Below, piece after piece: positions 32,029-41,785 of a stretch of 64,000 nucleotides of DNA. Made by a program: the position numbers and the translations under genes. Origin of the DNA: Stigmatella aurantiaca DW4/3-1. Its GTDB lineage: Bacteria > Myxococcota > Myxococcia > Myxococcales > Myxococcaceae. The stretch covers positions 2,623,501-2,687,500 of the forward strand of contig NC_014623.1 of assembly GCF_000165485.1 (NCBI RefSeq), in the 5' to 3' direction. The notes under the pieces were generated by a model that was not told where the DNA came from, searched no databases, and worked only from the letters and a program-made list of their open reading frames with translations. The first letter of the stretch is position 1, and every line of letters begins with the position of its first letter.

Positions 32029-33036
32029 ATGTCCCGTCAGCCCTGGGCGTTCCTTGCGGTCTCCCTGGTGCTGCACGGCCTGATTCTGAGCGGGCTCCTG
32101 TGGTGGTCTCCCGAAGAGCCGGTCTCCCGCCGAGCTCCCGCCGAGCCCCTCTGGATGGACATCCGGGAGGTGGCTCCGGAGCCTCCTCCACCGCCCGTTC
32201 CGGCCCCGGCCGCGAAGGCGGACGCGCCCCGGCCCCCGCGGCGCGTGGCGGCGCCTCGTGAAGCGCCCCCTGCCGTGGCATCCGCGCCGCCGGAGGGCCC
32301 CGAGGCCGTGGCGGCCTCGCCTCCCGGGAGGGATGTGCCCCTGGCCGCGGATGAGCCCCGGAGGCCCTTCCTCGTGCCCCCCGTGGCCGTGAGCCCGGTC
32401 CCGGTGGAGAAGAACGAGCAGGAGCGGGTGGCCGAGCGGGTCGACACGCTGCTGCGCGGGGACCAGGCCGCCGCCCAGGTGAGCCATGGGCACGTGGATG
32501 CCTATTTCGCCGAGCTCCGGCAGGCGATGGAGCAAGGGGTGGGGGGGCTCATCCAAGAGGGGGAGCTGGAGTCCCTGCCGCCCCCTGCCGAGGAGGGAGG
32601 TTTCGTCGAGGATCGCCCTGTTCCACCGCCTTCCGCGGATCGGATCGACGTGGTGGAGCGCTCTTCGGCCAATACCCAGGCGGTGAAGCGGGACCCTTTC
32701 GGCCTGACGCCAGGAGGGCAGATTGGCCGTGCTTTGATGATGCCCATTTTCAGCACGGACCTCGAGGCCCCCGATGCTCGGCTGCCCTTGAGGGCTGTCA
32801 TTGAACTCCGGCAGGTCCGCTCTTCCAAGGAGTCCTCCGCCCGGTTGCTCAAGTCCTCCAAGAACGCAGCCTTCGACAAGCACGTGCTGGCACGGGTGCC
32901 CGACGCCGTGTCCCAGTTGCCGCTGCCGGCCCGGAGGGTGGGCAGTTCGATGGAGGAAGTGCACAGCATCTGGTCCTTCGAGGGGACCGCCCCTCCCCCC
33001 ACCGTCGTGAGGCTCCGGCTGCTGCGGATCTTCTGA
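32029..33036 (+). CDS. TonB-like energy transducer
   Basis: 335 residues. A single N-terminal membrane helix (about 8-26, AFLAVSLVLHGLILSGLLWW) leads into a long proline-rich periplasmic stretch (about 45-125, EPPPPPVPAPA) and a folded C-terminal part. This architecture is that of TonB or related anchors that span the periplasm. The C-terminal domain has TonB_C-like features (FDKHVLARVPD, HSIWSFEG) but is divergent. It is 14 bp behind tex. No ExbB/ExbD or receptor gene is adjacent. Confidence 0.65.
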   Translation: MSRQPWAFLAVSLVLHGLILSGLLWWSPEEPVSRRAPAEPLWMDIREVAPEPPPPPVPAPAAKADAPRPPRRVAAPREAPPAVASAPPEGPEAVAASPPGRDVPLAADEPRRPFLVPPVAVSPVPVEKNEQERVAERVDTLLRGDQAAAQVSHGHVDAYFAELRQAMEQGVGGLIQEGELESLPPPAEEGGFVEDRPVPPPSADRIDVVERSSANTQAVKRDPFGLTPGGQIGRALMMPIFSTDLEAPDARLPLRAVIELRQVRSSKESSARLLKSSKNAAFDKHVLARVPDAVSQLPLPARRVGSSMEEVHSIWSFEGTAPPPTVVRLRLLRIF

Positions 33037-33387
33037 GCCGGGCACCGGGGCGCTCGCCTTGGACGCAGGGGCCAAGCAAAGCGATCCGCTCGACACTCCA
33101 CAAGCTGGATGCCTGGTGGGCCCTGCCCTTTGGTTCTAAGCTGCATCCCGGGCGGCACACGCTGCGCTTTCATGCCTGTTCGCTCAACGGGCTTGGCCGT
33201 GGTCTGTTCATCCCAGACAAAAGTGCCGGTGGGGGGGGCGAGGAGTGAACCGGTTGCGGGTGATGACCATGTTGATGCCCTGCGGCACGAGGTCTGGAGG
33301 TCGGGTGGTTCGCACCATCAACAAAATAACCATCCAGTCAGGCGCTCGCGTCCGGTCAGGCTCTTCGCTGCCGGGAGGGCCGGATCC
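33037..33387. other. Intergenic region before the histidine kinase
   Basis: About 350 bp with no convincing gene. The frame of the kinase is open through it but lacks a ribosome site and looks non-coding. It should contain the kinase promoter, which I cannot place; no terminator for the preceding gene is evident. Confidence 0.5.
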
Positions 33388-35352
33388 ATGAGTCGAGATG
33401 GGGCGTCTCGCTCGGCCCTCTCCGCCTTCGTGGAGGGCCGGAGGGCGGACATCCTTCAGCGCTGGACGAGCCGGGTCCGGGGTGGGCTGGATCAGGTGCT
33501 CGTTCCCAGGAAGTTCCTGGACACGCTTCCAGAGGTCTTCGATGCGTGGCTGTCCACACTCGTGGGGTGGCGAGGCCACCTGACCCTGGATGCCTCGCTC
33601 GATGCGATCTCCGCCATTCAGAGGCATGGCCGGCAATGCTTCCAGCTGGGCCTGGGCATCGAGGAGCTGGTTCGAGACCACCAACTGCTGCGCGAGGCGG
33701 TCTTCGAGCTGATGGAGGAGACCCATCAGCGGCCGGGCTTCGCCGAGCTTCGCGTCCTGACGGGCACCCTGGATGCGACGCTGGCCGAGGCGCTGCGCCA
33801 GTACACGCAGACGCACGAACAGGCGATGCGGGTCAGCTCCGACCAGCGCGTCCAGTTGGAGCGGGAGGAGGCGCGCCGGAACCTGCGGGAGCTGGTGGAC
33901 CTGCTGCCCATCGTCTTCTGGAGCTTCGACGCCCAGGGCATCTTCACCCTGTCGAAGGGAAGTGGCCTCGCGGCGGTCGGGCTCATCTCGGATGAGGCCG
34001 TGGGGCAGTCCCTCTACACCCTCTATGGGGACCGGCCCGAGGTGCTCAGCGCCGTCGCGCGGGCGCTGAACGGGGAGCGGTTGTCGGTGGAGGTGAAGCT
34101 GGGCGAGGCGTGGTTCGACATGCGCTTCCAGCCTCAGTTCGGGCCCGATGGGCAGGTCACCGAGGTGCTGGGGCTGTCCCTGGACATCACCGAGCGGCGG
34201 CTCACCCAGGAGGCGCTCCAGAAAACCGAGATGCGCTATCAGCTGGCGACGTTGGCCACCCGGGACACCATCTGGGATTGGGACTTACAGGCCCAGAGCA
34301 TCCACTGGAGTGACAACGTCCACCGCTTGACGGGCTACCCGCCCGCGGAGATGGAGCACACCTTCGCGTGGTGGGGCCAGCGCATGCACCCCGAGGACAA
34401 GGTGGTCGTCGAGCGCACCCTCAAAGAGGCGCTCGAGGGGGAAGGGGAGCACTGGGCGTGCGAGTACCGCTTCATGCACAAGGATGGCTCCTACATCATC
34501 CTGGAGGACCGGGGTTACGTGGTGAGGGACGAGAAAGGCAAGGCCTTGCGCATGGTCGGCGCGCTGGAAGACATCACCGAGCGCCGGTTGGCGGAGGAGC
34601 GGGCCCGGCGCCGGGCCGAGTTCGAGCAGTACCTCATCGGCATCGTCAGCCATGATCTCCGCAACCCGCTCAACGCCATCACCCTGGCCGCCACCCTGCT
34701 CATCAAGCGCGATAGCACGGATGCGAACCAGCAGCAGGTGCTCAACCGCATCCTCTTCAGCGCCCGGCGTGCCAACCGCATGCTCCGGGACCTGCTGGAC
34801 TTCACCCAGGCGCGCCTGAGCGGGGGCATTCCGCTCAAGCCCCAGCCGTTGGACCTGCACGGCTTCGCGCGGCAGATCCTGGAGGAAGTGCAGTTGGCCT
34901 ACCCCGGCCGGCGGCTGCTCGTGGAGCACCGGGGGGACGGGAAGGGGGAGTGGGACGCGGACCGCCTGGCGCAGGTCATCACCAACCTGATGAACAACGC
35001 CCTCACCTACAGCCCCAACCATTGCCCGGTCCAGGTCCGCACACGCGGGGAGCGGGACAGCGTGGTGATCTCCATCCACAACGATGGGGAGCCCATCCCC
35101 GCGGAGGTGCTGCCGAAGCTCTTCCAGCCGCTCAAGCGCGGCCCTCACAAGGGGGGCAAGTCGCAAGGCTCCATTGGCCTGGGGCTCTTCATCGTGAAAC
35201 ACATCGTGGAGGCGCACGGGGGAAGCATCTCCGTGCACTCCACCGCGGCGAACGGGACGACGTTCCTGGCACGCCTGCCCCGGTATACGAGCTTCTCCTC
35301 CGAGCGGTCCTCCGGGTCCGAGGAGGCCACGCCCAACACCTCCAGGCACTGA
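33388..35352 (+). CDS. Cytoplasmic PAS sensor histidine kinase with RsbRD N-terminal domain
   Basis: 654 residues from ATG 33388 (gggagggc upstream). Residues about 1-160 resemble the RsbRD/RsbR non-haem globin-like N-terminal domain (SAFVEGRRADILQRWTS, GLGIEELVRDHQLLREAV). Two PAS domains follow (about 170-275 and 285-405). HisKA has the phosphoacceptor H422 (IVSHDLRNPLNA), and the HATPase domain shows an N-box (NLMNNALTYS) and GLGLFIVKHI. There is no membrane segment, so it senses a cytosolic signal. No response regulator is adjacent. Confidence 0.93.
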   Translation: MSRDGASRSALSAFVEGRRADILQRWTSRVRGGLDQVLVPRKFLDTLPEVFDAWLSTLVGWRGHLTLDASLDAISAIQRHGRQCFQLGLGIEELVRDHQLLREAVFELMEETHQRPGFAELRVLTGTLDATLAEALRQYTQTHEQAMRVSSDQRVQLEREEARRNLRELVDLLPIVFWSFDAQGIFTLSKGSGLAAVGLISDEAVGQSLYTLYGDRPEVLSAVARALNGERLSVEVKLGEAWFDMRFQPQFGPDGQVTEVLGLSLDITERRLTQEALQKTEMRYQLATLATRDTIWDWDLQAQSIHWSDNVHRLTGYPPAEMEHTFAWWGQRMHPEDKVVVERTLKEALEGEGEHWACEYRFMHKDGSYIILEDRGYVVRDEKGKALRMVGALEDITERRLAEERARRRAEFEQYLIGIVSHDLRNPLNAITLAATLLIKRDSTDANQQQVLNRILFSARRANRMLRDLLDFTQARLSGGIPLKPQPLDLHGFARQILEEVQLAYPGRRLLVEHRGDGKGEWDADRLAQVITNLMNNALTYSPNHCPVQVRTRGERDSVVISIHNDGEPIPAEVLPKLFQPLKRGPHKGGKSQGSIGLGLFIVKHIVEAHGGSISVHSTAANGTTFLARLPRYTSFSSERSSGSEEATPNTSRH

Positions 35353-35362
35353 GGCCCGAAGG

Positions 35363-36490
35363 TCAGCGCCCGTGGGTGGGCAGGGGAAACGGCGACACTT
35401 CCCGCGAGAGCCGTTCGGTGCGCTCCAGCAGCTTCTGGAAGCGAGGTGTTCCATTGCGTGCGTCGAACCGCGCCGCGATGTCCCGGGCCTGGGCCTCCAC
35501 CCAGCCGTGCAGGGCGTGCGTCTCATAGGAGCCCTGGGCCTGGTGGAGCGCGAACGCCTTCGGCAAGCGCAGGCTGACCGTCTCCCGGTCCTCGTCGCGC
35601 AGGCGGGAGAGCAGGAAGCCCGCCGCGGCGAGGAAGGTGAAGCGGTCGCGGTGGCTGGCGTGATCCAACGCCCACCCCAGGTGCCGCTCGAACAGCGCCA
35701 GCCCTTGGGCGAGGTTGTGGGTGAGCACCAGGAACTCGATGTGCTCACCCACCGTGGCCAGGAAGTCCCGGTTGCGGTGGATGAGGGAATAGCCGATCTG
35801 GTGGTAGCGCAGTGCCTCCTCCACCTCGCCGAGCTTGAACAGCGGATAGAGGAGGCTGCCGTAGGTGAGGTGGGGAATCTCCGCGCACCCGCTGCGGCCC
35901 AGGAGGATGGGCGCGGCCTTCTGGTGGGCCAGCCGGTACTCGCCCCGGTCGATGTGGTAGTCGATCTCGTCATCGAGATCACACGCGGGGCAGTCGGTCA
36001 GATGATCTCTGGGCGCCACCACCCACTGGGCCCAGTAGGCCTCGGCCTCGGCCTCGTCGCCCATGTCCCGCGCGGTCTGGTAGCGCAGCTTGAGCACCGC
36101 CCGCTTGCCCGCGTCCACCCGGGCGAAGGTCTCCTCGATGTCGGCCAGCGCCTCCTGGATCTTCTTGCGGCTGATGTGAGGGAACTCGTCCAGGCGGCCC
36201 ACCACCCACTTCTGTTTCCACAGCAGTGGGTGGGCATCGAAGCGGTCCGGGTTCTTTTTCTGCTGCGCCCGGCACCAGGCGAAGGCCACCAGGGCCTTGT
36301 CGGGGTAGCCGCCGAAGGTGGCGGCATCGATGAGCTCGTCCCGCACCTGGAAGGCGAGGGCCAGGTCTCCATGGACCTCGGCCATCCGCGCCGCTTCTTC
36401 CAGGGTCATCACCTTGGCCTCGCCGGGCCGCTGGCGGGCGGCGCGCGCCTGGAGTTGCTCGACCTGGGTGCGCCAGTCCTGGGCGGTCAA
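35363..36490 (-). CDS. Helical repeat (TPR-like) protein coupled to an HSP90-like gene
   Basis: 375 residues, all-alpha, with TPR-like spacing (EEAARMAEVHGDLALAFQVR, ALVAFAWCRAQQKKN, GEVEEALRYHQIGYSLI, LAQGLALFERHLGWAL). A CxxC pair (CPACDLDDE) near residue 165 is a possible metal or redox site. The TTG start at 36490 overlaps the HSP90-like stop (TTGA), so the two are translationally coupled. TPR proteins are classic HSP90 partners, which makes a co-chaperone role attractive, but this protein may simply be a cargo-binding scaffold. Confidence 0.8.
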   Translation of the reverse strand: MTAQDWRTQVEQLQARAARQRPGEAKVMTLEEAARMAEVHGDLALAFQVRDELIDAATFGGYPDKALVAFAWCRAQQKKNPDRFDAHPLLWKQKWVVGRLDEFPHISRKKIQEALADIEETFARVDAGKRAVLKLRYQTARDMGDEAEAEAYWAQWVVAPRDHLTDCPACDLDDEIDYHIDRGEYRLAHQKAAPILLGRSGCAEIPHLTYGSLLYPLFKLGEVEEALRYHQIGYSLIHRNRDFLATVGEHIEFLVLTHNLAQGLALFERHLGWALDHASHRDRFTFLAAAGFLLSRLRDEDRETVSLRLPKAFALHQAQGSYETHALHGWVEAQARDIAARFDARNGTPRFQKLLERTERLSREVSPFPLPTHGR

Positions 36491-38325
36491 TGCATGCCTC
36501 CCCGGTCCGGGGGTTCTTCCCCGCCCTCCAGCCTCGAGGCGATGAGCCCCAGCAGGCCCTGGTTGAGCAGCAGCATCTCCCGGGCATTCAGCGGCCGGTG
36601 GCCGAGCAGCAGGGCCTGCACGTACAACATCTCCACCGACAGCTTTATCAGGTGGGGGTCCGTCACCGCCGCGAGCCTGCGCACCACGGGGTTGTGGAAG
36701 TTGAAGGTCAGCAGGGGTTGCTCGTTCCCGGAGGCGCCGGAGACCACGCCCTCCAGCATGGAGGCGTACAGGTCATCGCTCTCCTCGCGGGCCCGCTCCG
36801 CGTCCCGGCGGAAGGCGTTGCCCGTGTCCGAGCTGTAGAGGGTGGGGACTTCCTTGGGGCGGAACTTCTTCACCACCACGCCGCAGCCGAACGGCTGGAG
36901 CACCTCCTCGGCCCGCTTGCGCAGCGGGAAGACGGCCTCCCGCTCATCCAGCGTCAGCTCGTCGAAGCTCTGCGGCAGGTCCGAGGCGGAGAAGCGCTCC
37001 ACCTGCGCGTCCTGGAAGACGCGAGGCAGCTTCTCCAGCAAGTCCGTGTCGTAGACATACGCGGCGTTCAGCACGCACAGACCCTGGGCGGCCGCCACCC
37101 GGGACACCTGCCGGAACTCATCCAGGGAGGAGACGTAGCGCACCTGGGAGGAGGTCTGCCGGTAGTCCGCCAGCGTCATCGCCCCCAGGGAGGTCTCGAA
37201 GGGCAGCCAGCCGATGATGAGCCGGTAGAAGTCATCGTCATCCAGGGCGAGGGCCTTCATGGACAGGGCGTGCAATTGGATGAGCCCCTGGAGGGCGCGG
37301 GGATCGTCCTTGGCCAGCTCCACCAGGTAGCGCCGCAGGGCCTGGCCCAGGGCCGTGCGGGCGCGCGTCAGGGTGTCGTTCTCGTAGAAGGACTCGCGGC
37401 TGGCGGTGGGGCGCAGATCATTGGCGTTCACCACGCACTTCACGAAGAAGGCCCACTCGGGCAGCAGGTTCTCCGCGCTCTCGGACAAGAGCATGTTCTT
37501 CAGGTACACGCGGTGCTTCTGCTTGGCGTTGTAGTGGGGGCTGAAGGGCAGCACGAAGGCCACGCCCTCCACGTCTCCGGCCTCGGACTTCAGCGGGATG
37601 CAGTCGATGAAGGTCATCCCGAAGACGTCGCGCCCATAGGCGAGCAGCGCCGCCCGCCGCTCCGAGGCGCTGCCGTAGGTGCGGCGCCAGGGAGCCCCCT
37701 CGGTGTTGATGCGCCCGCTGTAGCCCCCCGCCGTCAGGTGGATGGGAAAGGGCAGCAGCCCGCCATAGTGGAGGGCGAGCTCCCGGACGCGCTGGGGGGT
37801 GAAGAGGCTGGCCGCATCCGGCCTCGCCACCAGGAACACCTGGGTGCCCGGCCGCTCGAGCGGGTGTCCAGAGGGCCGCACGGTGTAGATCCCGTCGTGC
37901 CGCCCCCGCCATTCCATGGTGGGCGAGCCGCCCTGGGCGGAGCGCGTCACCACGAGCACCTCGTCACACACCATGAAACAGGACAGCAGCCCGATGCCGA
38001 ACTGGCCAATGAAGTCGCCCCGCCGCTCGGCCAGGACTTCCCGCTTGGAACTCTCGCCGATGGTGGCCAGGAAGCGGTGGATCTCCTCCTCCGTCAGCCC
38101 GATGCCGTCATCGCTGAAGAGCAGGGTGGGGGGACCTCCATCTTGTTTCTCGATGAGTTCAATCCGGATGCTGCCTTCATGGCCGGGCTCGAGGTGTTGA
38201 CGGGCCCGGATGGCGTCGGTGGCGTTCTGGAGTAACTCCCGGATGTAGACGTCCGGCGAGCTGTAGAGGTGGTGGGACAGGAGGTCGATGACCCCGCGGA
38301 GGTTGATTTGGAATCGGTGGTCCAC
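36487..38325 (-). CDS. HSP90-like (HtpG-related) chaperone
   Basis: 612 residues from GTG 38325. The N-terminal GHKL ATPase domain carries YIRELLQNATDAI (E and N for ATP and Mg), LLFSDDGIGLTEEEI and FIGQFGIGLLSCFMV. The middle domain has the catalytic arginine segment RPTASRESFYENDTL. A dimerisation-type C-terminus with variable sequence follows. It is related to the HSP90-family proteins of actinobacteria rather than a canonical HtpG (about 620-650 residues). It is the first gene of a pair with a TPR-like protein. The longer N-terminal extension in frame is unlike HSP90 and is rejected. Confidence 0.9.
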   Translation of the reverse strand: MDHRFQINLRGVIDLLSHHLYSSPDVYIRELLQNATDAIRARQHLEPGHEGSIRIELIEKQDGGPPTLLFSDDGIGLTEEEIHRFLATIGESSKREVLAERRGDFIGQFGIGLLSCFMVCDEVLVVTRSAQGGSPTMEWRGRHDGIYTVRPSGHPLERPGTQVFLVARPDAASLFTPQRVRELALHYGGLLPFPIHLTAGGYSGRINTEGAPWRRTYGSASERRAALLAYGRDVFGMTFIDCIPLKSEAGDVEGVAFVLPFSPHYNAKQKHRVYLKNMLLSESAENLLPEWAFFVKCVVNANDLRPTASRESFYENDTLTRARTALGQALRRYLVELAKDDPRALQGLIQLHALSMKALALDDDDFYRLIIGWLPFETSLGAMTLADYRQTSSQVRYVSSLDEFRQVSRVAAAQGLCVLNAAYVYDTDLLEKLPRVFQDAQVERFSASDLPQSFDELTLDEREAVFPLRKRAEEVLQPFGCGVVVKKFRPKEVPTLYSSDTGNAFRRDAERAREESDDLYASMLEGVVSGASGNEQPLLTFNFHNPVVRRLAAVTDPHLIKLSVEMLYVQALLLGHRPLNAREMLLLNQGLLGLIASRLEGGEEPPDRGGMH

Positions 38326-38525
38326 GCTCGCCCAAAGCGTAGCGCACCCCTTGCCCTGCCAGGGGCGGGAAGGTGGCGGGTAAGACAGGGACCTACGACG
38401 CGGCTCCGCCCGCGCTCGGTTGTCTAACCCGCATTCCCCGATAGACGAGGTTGTCATTCAGAATGAAGGTGGGGTATTCCCCATGCTGACGCGGAGCGTT
38501 GCGCGTCCTCGGGTGGACTACGGTC

Positions 38526-39977
38526 ATGGATTTCGGCAAGGCGGGATGGCTCTCCTCGATCATTGAGGAGGCGGTAGCGGCACATCCGCATGGGTCGCCC
38601 TCCGCGCCGTCCCCGGGAACTCCGGACACCCGCTCTGGGCGGGCGCGGGCGCGGGCCTACCTGCGGCAATCCCTCCGGGTCAACGGCCTGCTCCAGGGGC
38701 CTTCGCTCGAGGACAAGGCGCCCAGCGCAGAGGCGGAGCGTCCCGCGGAGATGCGGTTGTTCCTGGCGCTGGTGCGCTCGTTGGCGCAGATGGGGCTGGA
38801 CATCGCGCAGCTGGCCGTCGCCCCCGAGGGCCCGCGCGCGGAGCAGCTCTTCGTGCTGTTCGCGGTGTTCTCCGGCGAGTTGGACGTGGCCGCGGCCCTG
38901 GACGCGAAGATCCAGCACCACCACGAGGTGCCCAAGCGCCTGCACGGGAAGGTGGAGAGCGCGCTGGCGCGGCGCGCCCTGTCCCTGGCGGGAGATCCTG
39001 TCTATGGGCTGGTGCTCCACAATGGGGCGCTGTACGCGGATGCGCAGCTCTTTGGACGGCAGGCCATCGCCTACTTCTCGCGAGGCCAGCTTCAGCGCCC
39101 GGCGACGCAGCGGCGCATCGACTTCGTGGCGCGGCAGAAGGCGATCCTGGTGGAGGTGCTGGCGGGCCTTGCCGTCGCGGACCACAAGCCGAGCTATGCC
39201 TCGCGCCGCGCCATCCTCCGGCAGGTGGAAGGCTTGAGGTTGCCGGAGGCCATCGAGGCGGAGCTGCGCGGCGTGGTGAAGAAGGCGTTCGAGCACCCGG
39301 TGGACGTGCGGACGCTGGTGGCCGGTGTCCGCAGCCAGGACACGCGTCACTTCTTGCTGGAGCAGGCGCTGCTGGCCTCGCTGGTGGATGGGCAGCGCTC
39401 CCAGGGCGAGCGCGGCTTCATCCGGGAGCTGGCGGCCGCCTTGGGCGTGCCGGAGGCCGAGCTCCACCGGTTGGAGCTGGAGACGGTCGGTTTCTATGCC
39501 CGCAACCGCTCGATGGTGGACGTGTTCATCGAGCCGACCGCCGCGAGCATCCTGGGCGAGGACTTCATCCTCCGGATGCAGGCGGTGCTGGAGAAGAACT
39601 TCCAGGCCCTCATGCAGGAGGCACGGGAGACGGGCGACCTGGCCCTGCTGCTGGCCAAGGCGGTCCGGGGGCAGAAGCTGACGCCGGACGAGCGCCGGCG
39701 GATGCGGGAGCAGCTCATCGACGTGGCCAAGGTGATCCCCGCGCTGGCCATCTTCGCCGCGCCGGGAGGTGTGCTGCTGCTGCTGGCCGTGGCCAAGGTG
39801 CTGCACATCAACCTGTTGCCCAGCGCCTTCCAGGCGGTGGCCGTGCCGGCCAGTCAGCCCGCCGCGGCGGTTGGGGGCACGGCCAGCGAGCCTTCCCCGG
39901 CGAAGGTCTCGGCCCTGGCGCTGCCTCGGGAGGAGGAAGCACTCGAGGCTCCCTCCCAGAGCAGGCGTTGTGGGTGA
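38526..39977 (+). CDS. TerB-like / LETM1-like domain protein
   Basis: 483 residues from ATG 38526. Near residue 270-330 there is a helical TerB-like segment (FLLEQALLASLVDGQRSQGE, then ELAAALGVPEAELHRLELE). Near 380-425 there is a LETM1-type stretch (GQKLTPDERRRMREQLIDVA, PALAIFAAPGGVLLLLAVAK) with one membrane helix. LETM1 proteins are ion-exchange factors in mitochondria; bacterial LETM1-related proteins have been linked to envelope or biofilm functions. The pairing of TerB and LETM1 suggests metal or ion homeostasis (inference). The N-terminal 200 residues are unassigned. Confidence 0.8.
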   Translation: MDFGKAGWLSSIIEEAVAAHPHGSPSAPSPGTPDTRSGRARARAYLRQSLRVNGLLQGPSLEDKAPSAEAERPAEMRLFLALVRSLAQMGLDIAQLAVAPEGPRAEQLFVLFAVFSGELDVAAALDAKIQHHHEVPKRLHGKVESALARRALSLAGDPVYGLVLHNGALYADAQLFGRQAIAYFSRGQLQRPATQRRIDFVARQKAILVEVLAGLAVADHKPSYASRRAILRQVEGLRLPEAIEAELRGVVKKAFEHPVDVRTLVAGVRSQDTRHFLLEQALLASLVDGQRSQGERGFIRELAAALGVPEAELHRLELETVGFYARNRSMVDVFIEPTAASILGEDFILRMQAVLEKNFQALMQEARETGDLALLLAKAVRGQKLTPDERRRMREQLIDVAKVIPALAIFAAPGGVLLLLAVAKVLHINLLPSAFQAVAVPASQPAAAVGGTASEPSPAKVSALALPREEEALEAPSQSRRCG

Positions 39978-40235
39978 CGAGCGCCCGCCGGGCGGGAGTC
40001 GCTCGGGGTGAGTCGTCCCTGCGCGGATCGTGACGCGCGACGACAACGCGCTGCGTCTGATCGGTTTCCAACGCTCACCCTGGCCCCTCGTTCGACGGCC
40101 GGGCGCCCGCGTTTCTAGCATCGGCGCGCGCACGGCTTGCCCGGTCCATCCCGTTTGTTCATATCGTGCGTCTGCGCTTGTTGATCCCCTGGGCGCATTT
40201 GATCTCCCCAACACACACGAAAGCCAGGTCCCGCG

Positions 40236-41762
40236 ATGACGAAGATCTATGAAGCCCCCGGTCAGCCGGGCAGCAAGATCCAGTTCTCCAGCCGCTATGG
40301 CAACTACATCGGAGGAGAGTTCACCCCCCCCGTGAAGGGCCAGTACTTCGAGAACATCTCGCCGGTGACGGGCCGTCCGTTCTGCGAGGTGGCCCGCTCC
40401 AACCACGAGGACATCGAGAAGGCGCTGGACGCGGCCCACAAGGCGAAGACCGCCTGGGGCAAGACGTCCGTCACCCAGCGCTCGGAGATCCTCCTCAAGA
40501 TCGCCGACCGGATGCAGGCCAACCTGGAGATGCTCGCCGTGGGCGAGACGTGGGACAACGGCAAGCCCATCCGCGAGACGCTCGCGGCGGACCTCCCGCT
40601 CGCGATTGATCACTTCCGGTACTACGCCGGCTGCATCCGCGCCCAGGAAGGCACCATGGGCGAGCTGGACGAGAACACCGTCTCGTACCAGTTCCACGAG
40701 CCGCTGGGCGTCGTGGGGCAGATCATCCCCTGGAACTTCCCGCTGCTGATGGCCGCGTGGAAGCTGGCCCCCGCGCTGGCCGCTGGCAACTGTGTCGTCA
40801 TCAAGCCCGCAGAGCAGACGCCGGTCACCCTGCTCAAGCTCATGGAGCTGGTAGGGGACTTGCTGCCCGCAGGTGTGGTCAACGTGGTGAACGGCTTTGG
40901 CATCGAGGCCGGCAAGCCGCTGGCCAGCAACAAGCGCATCGCGAAGATCGCCTTCACGGGTGAGACGACCACGGGCCGGCTCATCATGCAGTACGCCTCC
41001 GAGAACCTCATCCCGGTGACGCTGGAGCTGGGGGGCAAGTCGCCCAACATCTTCTTCTCGGACGTGTTCGACAAGGACGACGACTTCGCGCAGAAGGCGC
41101 TCGAGGGCTTCGCGATGTTCGCCCTCAACCAAGGCGAGGTGTGTACCTGCCCGTCGCGCGCGCTCGTCCAGGATCGCTTCTACGACGCCTTCATGCAGAA
41201 GGCCGTGGAGCGGACGAAGAAGATCATCCAGGGCAACCCGCTGGATCCCCGGACGATGATTGGCGCCCAGGCGTCCAATGATCAGTTGGAGAAGATCCTC
41301 TCGTACATCGACATCGGCAAGAAGGAGGGCGCCAAGGTGCTCACCGGTGGCGGCCGTGCGTCTCTCCAGGGCTCGCTCGCCGAGGGCTACTACGTGGAGC
41401 CCACCATCTTCGAGGGCAACAACCGGATGCGCATCTTCCAGGAGGAGATCTTCGGCCCGGTGGTCTCGGTGGCGAAGTTCAAGGACATGGAAGATGCCCT
41501 CTCCACCGCCAACGACTCGCTCTACGGCCTGGGCGCCGGCGTGTGGACGCGGGACACGAACACGGCGTACCGCATGGGCCGCGCCATCCAGGCGGGCCGC
41601 GTGTGGGTGAACTGCTACCACCTGTACCCGGCGCACGCGGCGTTCGGTGGCTACAAGCAGTCGGGCATCGGGCGCGAGACGCACAAGATGATGCTCAGCC
41701 ACTACCAGCAGACGAAGAACCTGCTGGTGAGCTACGACCCGAAGCCGATGGGCTTCTTCTAG
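40236..41762 (+). CDS. Aldehyde dehydrogenase (AldB/ExaC-like)
   Basis: 508 residues. NAD(P)-dependent oxidation of aldehydes to acids. Motifs: [20 protein letters not shown] (about 163-182), [10 protein letters not shown], the catalytic glutamate in LELGGKSPN (about 265) and the catalytic cysteine in GEVCTCPSR (about 305). The sequence resembles acetaldehyde dehydrogenases that oxidise ethanol-derived aldehydes. A DUF779 gene follows at 23 bp, the usual companion of this ALDH subgroup. Confidence 0.93.
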   Translation: MTKIYEAPGQPGSKIQFSSRYGNYIGGEFTPPVKGQYFENISPVTGRPFCEVARSNHEDIEKALDAAHKAKTAWGKTSVTQRSEILLKIADRMQANLEMLAVGETWDNGKPIRETLAADLPLAIDHFRYYAGCIRAQEGTMGELDENTVSYQFHEPLGVVGQIIPWNFPLLMAAWKLAPALAAGNCVVIKPAEQTPVTLLKLMELVGDLLPAGVVNVVNGFGIEAGKPLASNKRIAKIAFTGETTTGRLIMQYASENLIPVTLELGGKSPNIFFSDVFDKDDDFAQKALEGFAMFALNQGEVCTCPSRALVQDRFYDAFMQKAVERTKKIIQGNPLDPRTMIGAQASNDQLEKILSYIDIGKKEGAKVLTGGGRASLQGSLAEGYYVEPTIFEGNNRMRIFQEEIFGPVVSVAKFKDMEDALSTANDSLYGLGAGVWTRDTNTAYRMGRAIQAGRVWVNCYHLYPAHAAFGGYKQSGIGRETHKMMLSHYQQTKNLLVSYDPKPMGFF

Positions 41763-41785
41763 ACGTTCGCCCCAAGGGAGGCACC

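Noticed and set aside
40080-40235. A sigma54 promoter before the aldehyde dehydrogenase
   Set aside because: tggcccctcgttcga resembles the -24 part but has no ttgc element at the right distance.
38454-41702. A 1082-codon minus-strand frame opposite the TerB/LETM1 and aldehyde dehydrogenase genes
   Set aside because: Same reason: antisense to recognised genes, with biased composition and no family match.
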